Notes under the pieces: generated by a model
Told to the model about the DNA's origin: nothing
Databases searched by the model: none
Seen by the model: the letters and a program-made list of their open reading frames with translations, nothing else
Program-made: the position numbers and the translations under genes
Shown here: positions 6,107 to 9,150 of the stretch, piece by piece
Numbering within the stretch: the stretch's first letter is position 1
Layout: each line of letters begins with the position of its first letter
Assembly (NCBI RefSeq): GCF_905203285.1
Contig: NZ_CAJKVK010000080.1
Location: 1 to 9,150 of the forward strand
From: an uncultured Succinatimonas sp.
GTDB taxonomy: Bacteria; Pseudomonadota; Gammaproteobacteria; Enterobacterales; Succinivibrionaceae
DNA: 9,150 nt
Direction of reading: 5' to 3'

Positions 6107-6188
6107 TAAGTAAGGTGCTTATTTAATAGACAAATGTTGTTGAATTCATATTTCGGCACGAATAAAAGATTTTAAATGGGAAAGCGCT

Positions 6189-6452
6189 ATGGATGCTGAA
6201 GTCGTTGATATTATTTCGCAGTGCTTTTATTTGGTGCTGATTTTATCGCTTCCTCCTATCTTGGTAGCGTCAGTAGTAGGTGTTTTATTGTCTTTAATTC
6301 AAGCAATTACGCAGCTGCAAGAACAGACTTTATCTTTTGGAATTAAGCTTATTGCAGTGTGCATTACTTTGTTTTTGACTGCCGGCTGGTTTAGTAATGA
6401 ATTGTTAAGATTCAGCCAGAATATATTTGATCATTTCTTTATGCTGCAATAA
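6189..6452 (+). CDS. sctS: T3SS export-gate protein SctS (YscS/FliQ family)
   Basis: SctS is the small export-gate subunit that wraps around SctR/SctT in the inner membrane, usually four copies per gate. The 87-residue protein has the expected two hydrophobic helices (about 13-39 and 49-67) joined by the conserved loop QAITQLQEQTLSFGIK, the SctS/FliQ hallmark. The length is normal. The ATG at 6189 is preceded by GGGAAAG about 6 bases upstream. It is the first gene of the rightward unit, diverging from sctP, and sctT starts 3 bp after its stop. In most T3SS clusters it directly follows sctR; here sctR is about 1.9 kb away on the other strand. Confidence 0.96.
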   Translation: MDAEVVDIISQCFYLVLILSLPPILVASVVGVLLSLIQAITQLQEQTLSFGIKLIAVCITLFLTAGWFSNELLRFSQNIFDHFFMLQ

Positions 6453-6455
6453 GTT

Positions 6456-7274
6456 ATGAATGCACTGCTTGATTTATTTAGTACAGATGCCTTTTCTCTT
6501 CACTTATCAGCATTTATTTTAGGTTCTATTCGTATCGGCGTCTTTATTGCCATGGTTCCTTTTTTCGGACCTCAGGTTTCAGTTGCCGTTAAAATGCCGA
6601 TAACCGTTGCTTTGTATATTCCGCTGCACCCGTTTATGCTCACTATCATTGAGCCTTTGTCTTTTTCTGCCGTTGGAGATTTCTTTGGCTTTATTATCAT
6701 TGTGTTAAAAGAAATTCTTATAGGAATTATTTTTGCCTGGCTATGTTCGTTGATTTTTTACGTCGCGTTGTCTGCTGGCGTGATTATCGATAACCAGCGC
6801 GGTGCCTCAATGGCACAAAGTGCCGATATTTTATCAGGGGCGGAATCGTCTCCTTTGGGCTCAGTTTTATTTCTTGCGATGGTCACTTTGTTTTTCGCGT
6901 CCGGAGCGTTTTTAGCGTTTTTAAATATTTTTTATACGACTTTTATAGCATGGCCTCCCACTGAATTCTTACCGGCGTTGTTGTCTTCAAATACCGCAAT
7001 TTTTTCAGCGCAAAGTCTTAATTGGATGATGGAACAAACAGTGCTGGTGTGTGCTCCTTTTATTTTGGTAGCTTTGTTATGCGATATCGCTTTAGGTCTT
7101 ATCAATCGTTTTGCACCGCAGCTTAATGTCTTTATTTTGTCAATGCCGATTAAAAGCGGTGTTTGTGCCTTTTTAATTATTTTTTATTTGTCGCCGTTTT
7201 TGGATCACAGCGAAGACCTGTTTAATTACATGCAGGAAAGTTTTAGCGTTCTTAATCAGATTTTCGGCAGATAG
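6456..7274 (+). CDS. sctT: T3SS export-gate protein SctT (YscT/FliR family)
   Basis: SctT completes the SctRST export gate, usually one copy closing the helical assembly in the inner membrane. The 272-residue protein has several hydrophobic segments spread over its length and family-typical blocks: IRIGVFIAMVPFFG near the N-terminus, LKEILIGIIFAWLCSLIFY in the middle, the region VIIDNQRGASMAQSADILSG with the conserved DNQRG, and PQLNVFILSMPIKS towards the C-terminus. The length matches the family. It starts 3 bp after sctS with no clear ribosome-binding site, so it probably depends on translation of sctS. sctU, often next, does not follow; the end of sctT overlaps the end of lgt on the opposite strand by 23 bp. 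Confidence 0.96.
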   Translation: MNALLDLFSTDAFSLHLSAFILGSIRIGVFIAMVPFFGPQVSVAVKMPITVALYIPLHPFMLTIIEPLSFSAVGDFFGFIIIVLKEILIGIIFAWLCSLIFYVALSAGVIIDNQRGASMAQSADILSGAESSPLGSVLFLAMVTLFFASGAFLAFLNIFYTTFIAWPPTEFLPALLSSNTAIFSAQSLNWMMEQTVLVCAPFILVALLCDIALGLINRFAPQLNVFILSMPIKSGVCAFLIIFYLSPFLDHSEDLFNYMQESFSVLNQIFGR

Positions 7275-7989
7275 CTTTTTGTCTTGTCCTTTTATATTTA
7301 AAAATTATAGATATGACGATTAATTGGATAAAGCATAAAATTTGGCCTAATGAGAAAAACGTAAATATATAACCTACAGGGATATCCGGCTCTCTAAAAA
7401 ACTCTGTAATAAATCGTGCTAAGGCATAAAAAATACCGTATGCGCATGCGATATCGCCGGATTTTGACAATTTATTTTTTAACGCATAAATAACAAGAGC
7501 GGCAAAGGGACCTTCAAAGACAGCTTCATAAATTTGTACGGGATGGCGAGGCTGAAAGTCAGCTCCTAGGAACACAACTCCCCACGGATGAGCTGTTGGC
7601 GTTCCCCATAATTCGCCGTTTATAAAATTTACGATTCGACCTATAGGTAAAACAACGATTGCAATTAATGCCGCCTTATCAAGATTATTCCAGAAGTTTT
7701 TTTTGTCAGCTAAAAAGACAGATGCGGATAATCCTATTAGTCCCCCGTGAAAAGACATTCCGCCTTTGTAGATTTGAAAGCACTCTAAAAGATGGTGAAT
7801 ATAGTAATCAGGCTCATAACAAACGATGTAGAAAAGTCTTCCGCCGACGATCGCGCCAATGGCTGCATATATACTTATATAGAGTCTGTAGTAAAAGGAG
7901 TTGTCATCATTTTTAGGATTTTGTTTTATTAAAAATAAAATAAAACCTAAAGCATAGACCAGTCCATACCATGAAAAATTAATGTTCAC
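7252..7989 (-). CDS. lgt: Prolipoprotein diacylglyceryl transferase Lgt
   Basis: Lgt is an inner-membrane enzyme that transfers diacylglycerol from phosphatidylglycerol to the lipobox cysteine of prolipoproteins, the first step of lipoprotein maturation. Hallmark segments are GGMSFHGGLIG with His81, GRIVNFINGELWG (Arg118, Asn121, Glu126), PRHPVQIYEA, and ARFITEFFREPD with Arg192 and Glu196, which match the essential His103, Arg143, Asn146, Glu151, Arg239 and Glu243 of E. coli. About seven hydrophobic segments are visible. At 245 residues it is shorter than E. coli Lgt (about 290): the start GTG at 7989 lies only seven codons before the conserved Tyr (Tyr8, E. coli Tyr26), and an in-frame TGA two codons upstream excludes a longer version. 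No strong ribosome-binding site is seen. A housekeeping gene, functionally unrelated to the T3SS, convergent with sctT. Confidence 0.96.
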   Translation of the reverse strand: MNINFSWYGLVYALGFILFLIKQNPKNDDNSFYYRLYISIYAAIGAIVGGRLFYIVCYEPDYYIHHLLECFQIYKGGMSFHGGLIGLSASVFLADKKNFWNNLDKAALIAIVVLPIGRIVNFINGELWGTPTAHPWGVVFLGADFQPRHPVQIYEAVFEGPFAALVIYALKNKLSKSGDIACAYGIFYALARFITEFFREPDIPVGYIFTFFSLGQILCFIQLIVISIIFKYKRTRQKAICRKSD

Positions 7990-8030
7990 CGTTCATTTAA
8001 TTTTTATCTTAGGCAAAAACTTGATTATTT

Positions 8031-8050
8031 AGCATCATAAGATGCTTTTT
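8031..8050. repeat. Small hairpin with T run between lgt and the transposase-like gene
   Basis: AGCATC, loop ATAA, GATGCT (8031-8046) followed by TTTT read on the plus strand resembles a weak intrinsic terminator. An outer 7 bp inverted repeat (CTTGATT at 8020-8026, AATCAAG at 8060-8066) flanks it. Neighbouring genes run on the minus strand, where the stem is followed by TAAATAATC rather than a T run, so it is a poor terminator for them. It may stop antisense readthrough or act as an mRNA 3' structure. Confidence 0.4.
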
Positions 8051-9140
8051 AAGAATAAAAATCAAGTAATTTTTGCGATAAAACATCACTGTCATTATTA
8101 AAACGCATTTTCAGCCGACGGCTTAGTTCTGATTTTACCTGACAGTTTAAAAGCGGTTTTAAACCAAAAACCGTCAATATACTGTTTAATAATTTATTGT
8201 TTTCAGAAAACACCTTGATATAGAGAATTTTATTTTTTCCGCTTTCACTTAAACACGGTACTAATAAGGCAGAGCCTAAGGCGTTTTCAATATCACTTTC
8301 GCTTACAAAAATCTGCTCTTCATTAAGACGTTTTAAAATAATTTTCAAAATGATTTTACTTATCAGCACTTCAAGCACGTCAAGCTTAATACTATGGGCT
8401 TTTTGCAAATTGTTGGTAAGAGTATTGATTTCTTTTGCGGATAACTGATGTTCAGGATGTTCGGTTAATATTTTATTTAAGCGGTTTTTAAGATCAGCGT
8501 TAGCAGATAATATTTCCAGATCTTCAATCCAGGGTAAATTTGCTTCTTTGGCAAAAATCTTAATTAGAAAATTTAAAATATCGTTAATTTCTTCATTAAG
8601 TAAAGAATTAACTTTTTTATATTCTAGTAGTTCTTCATAAGGATCATAGACATCACCAATAAAATAGATTGTTTTTGAGCTTGGCTTAATGTACTTGTGC
8701 AGAATTTTTTCAAGAATTCGATGAAAAAGCAGATCTGACGTATTGGCATCACAATCGGGATGATATTGTTTTTGCAGATATTTTAAGCGATATTCAAGCT
8801 TTAAAATGTTTTTCCAAATCATGAAAATAACGGAGTTGGCATAATTAAAAAGCGGAAATCCGGCAAATTCAGGAGAATCCGGAGTGCTGTTTTTGACCTT
8901 TTTGTTATGTTTAATAAAATTTTCTACAGCGTTGTGTTGTATGTTTACTTTTATGCTTTCACTTTGTTCTTTTACGCTGGCTTTAAGTTCTTCAAGAAAA
9001 TTAGGGTTTAATTCTTTAAGTTTATCGTAGCGTCCGATTTTATCTATAGTTCGATGGGCAATTTTTCCGTTGCTTTTACGATAAGCCTCAACCACATAAA
9101 TGTATTCGTATTTGCCTGCTTTTCGGATTTGTACGTACAT
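8049..9140 (-). CDS. IS1634-like transposase-derived protein without a recognisable catalytic core
   Basis: This is a 363-codon open frame. Residues 1-50 (MYVQIRKAGKYEYIYVVEAY, RTIDKIGRYDKL) look like the N-terminus of IS1634/IS4-type transposases. Residues about 95-185 keep the layout of the next region of that family (FPLFNYANSVIFMIWKNI, LLFHRILEKILHKYIKPSSK). The C-terminal third (about 255-340) resembles the family's helical tail (EVLISKIILKIILKRLNEEQ, then the segment ending ILTVFGLKP). In between only some 50-70 charged residues are present, where a full transposase of about 500-600 residues would carry the RNase H-like DDE domain; I cannot find convincing D, D and E motifs. It could be an internally deleted relic that stayed in frame or a repurposed DNA-binding protein. 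The ATG at 9140 is 10 bases from the window edge, so upstream signals and a terminal repeat cannot be judged. The family link is from memory of sequence patterns and moderately sure. Confidence 0.55.
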   Translation of the reverse strand: MYVQIRKAGKYEYIYVVEAYRKSNGKIAHRTIDKIGRYDKLKELNPNFLEELKASVKEQSESIKVNIQHNAVENFIKHNKKVKNSTPDSPEFAGFPLFNYANSVIFMIWKNILKLEYRLKYLQKQYHPDCDANTSDLLFHRILEKILHKYIKPSSKTIYFIGDVYDPYEELLEYKKVNSLLNEEINDILNFLIKIFAKEANLPWIEDLEILSANADLKNRLNKILTEHPEHQLSAKEINTLTNNLQKAHSIKLDVLEVLISKIILKIILKRLNEEQIFVSESDIENALGSALLVPCLSESGKNKILYIKVFSENNKLLNSILTVFGLKPLLNCQVKSELSRRLKMRFNNDSDVLSQKLLDFYS

Positions 9141-9150
9141 TTTATAAACC

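Noticed and set aside
3617..7274. Flagellar rather than injectisome genes (fliP, fliQ, fliR)
   Set aside because: SctR lacks the FliP signal-peptide extension, SctQ has two SpoA domains in one chain, and no flagellar gene is present in the window.
7659..7916. Plus-strand open frame of 85 codons inside lgt
   Set aside because: Antisense to the conserved Lgt core; composition not protein-like.
1..9150. CRISPR array, tRNA or rRNA genes
   Set aside because: No regularly spaced repeats or cloverleaf-like or rRNA-like stretches were seen; nearly all of the window is coding.

Overview
This AT-rich window comes from a diderm (Gram-negative-type) bacterium. It carries part of a non-flagellar type III secretion system (T3SS, injectisome) together with a phosphatase/kinase/STAS partner-switching module. 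The injectisome genes, lgt and a transposase-like gene point to a host-associated bacterium. I cannot place it taxonomically. The pairing of a T3SS with SpoIIE-type phosphatase, RsbW-like kinase and STAS genes is known from Bordetella (BtrU/BtrW/BtrV), and Rsb-type regulators also occur in Chlamydiae. That is a resemblance of gene content, not a species call.

Layout. A divergent control region (about 5947-6188) separates two transcription units. Leftward (minus strand) run sctP, sctQ, sctR, a STAS anti-sigma-factor antagonist, an RsbW-like kinase, a secreted lytic transglycosylase, possibly a small unknown ORF, and a membrane-bound SpoIIE/PP2C phosphatase with dCache-like and HAMP regions that runs off the left edge. 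From sctQ to the transglycosylase the genes are 5-15 bp apart or overlapping, so they look like one operon. Rightward (plus strand) run sctS and sctT, 3 bp apart. sctT meets lgt tail-to-tail with a 23 bp overlap. Upstream of lgt, also on the minus strand, is a 363-codon ORF that resembles the two ends of an IS1634-type transposase with the catalytic middle missing.

How the parts fit. SctR, SctS and SctT are three of the inner-membrane export-gate subunits, SctQ is the cytoplasmic sorting platform, and SctP is the needle-length/substrate-switch protein. The transglycosylase could open peptidoglycan for the apparatus. The phosphatase, STAS protein and kinase would form a switch: a periplasmic signal activates the phosphatase, which dephosphorylates the STAS protein, which then binds the kinase and frees its target. 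That target (a sigma factor or other regulator) is not in the window. SctU, SctV, SctN, the needle, translocators and effectors are also absent and must lie elsewhere.

Most notable observations: the partner-switching genes sit inside the secretion operon; the usually contiguous sctR-sctS-sctT block is split into divergent units; a well-formed ribosome-binding site and ATG inside sctQ would give the short SctQ-C product; and the transposase-like ORF is open but lacks a recognisable catalytic core.
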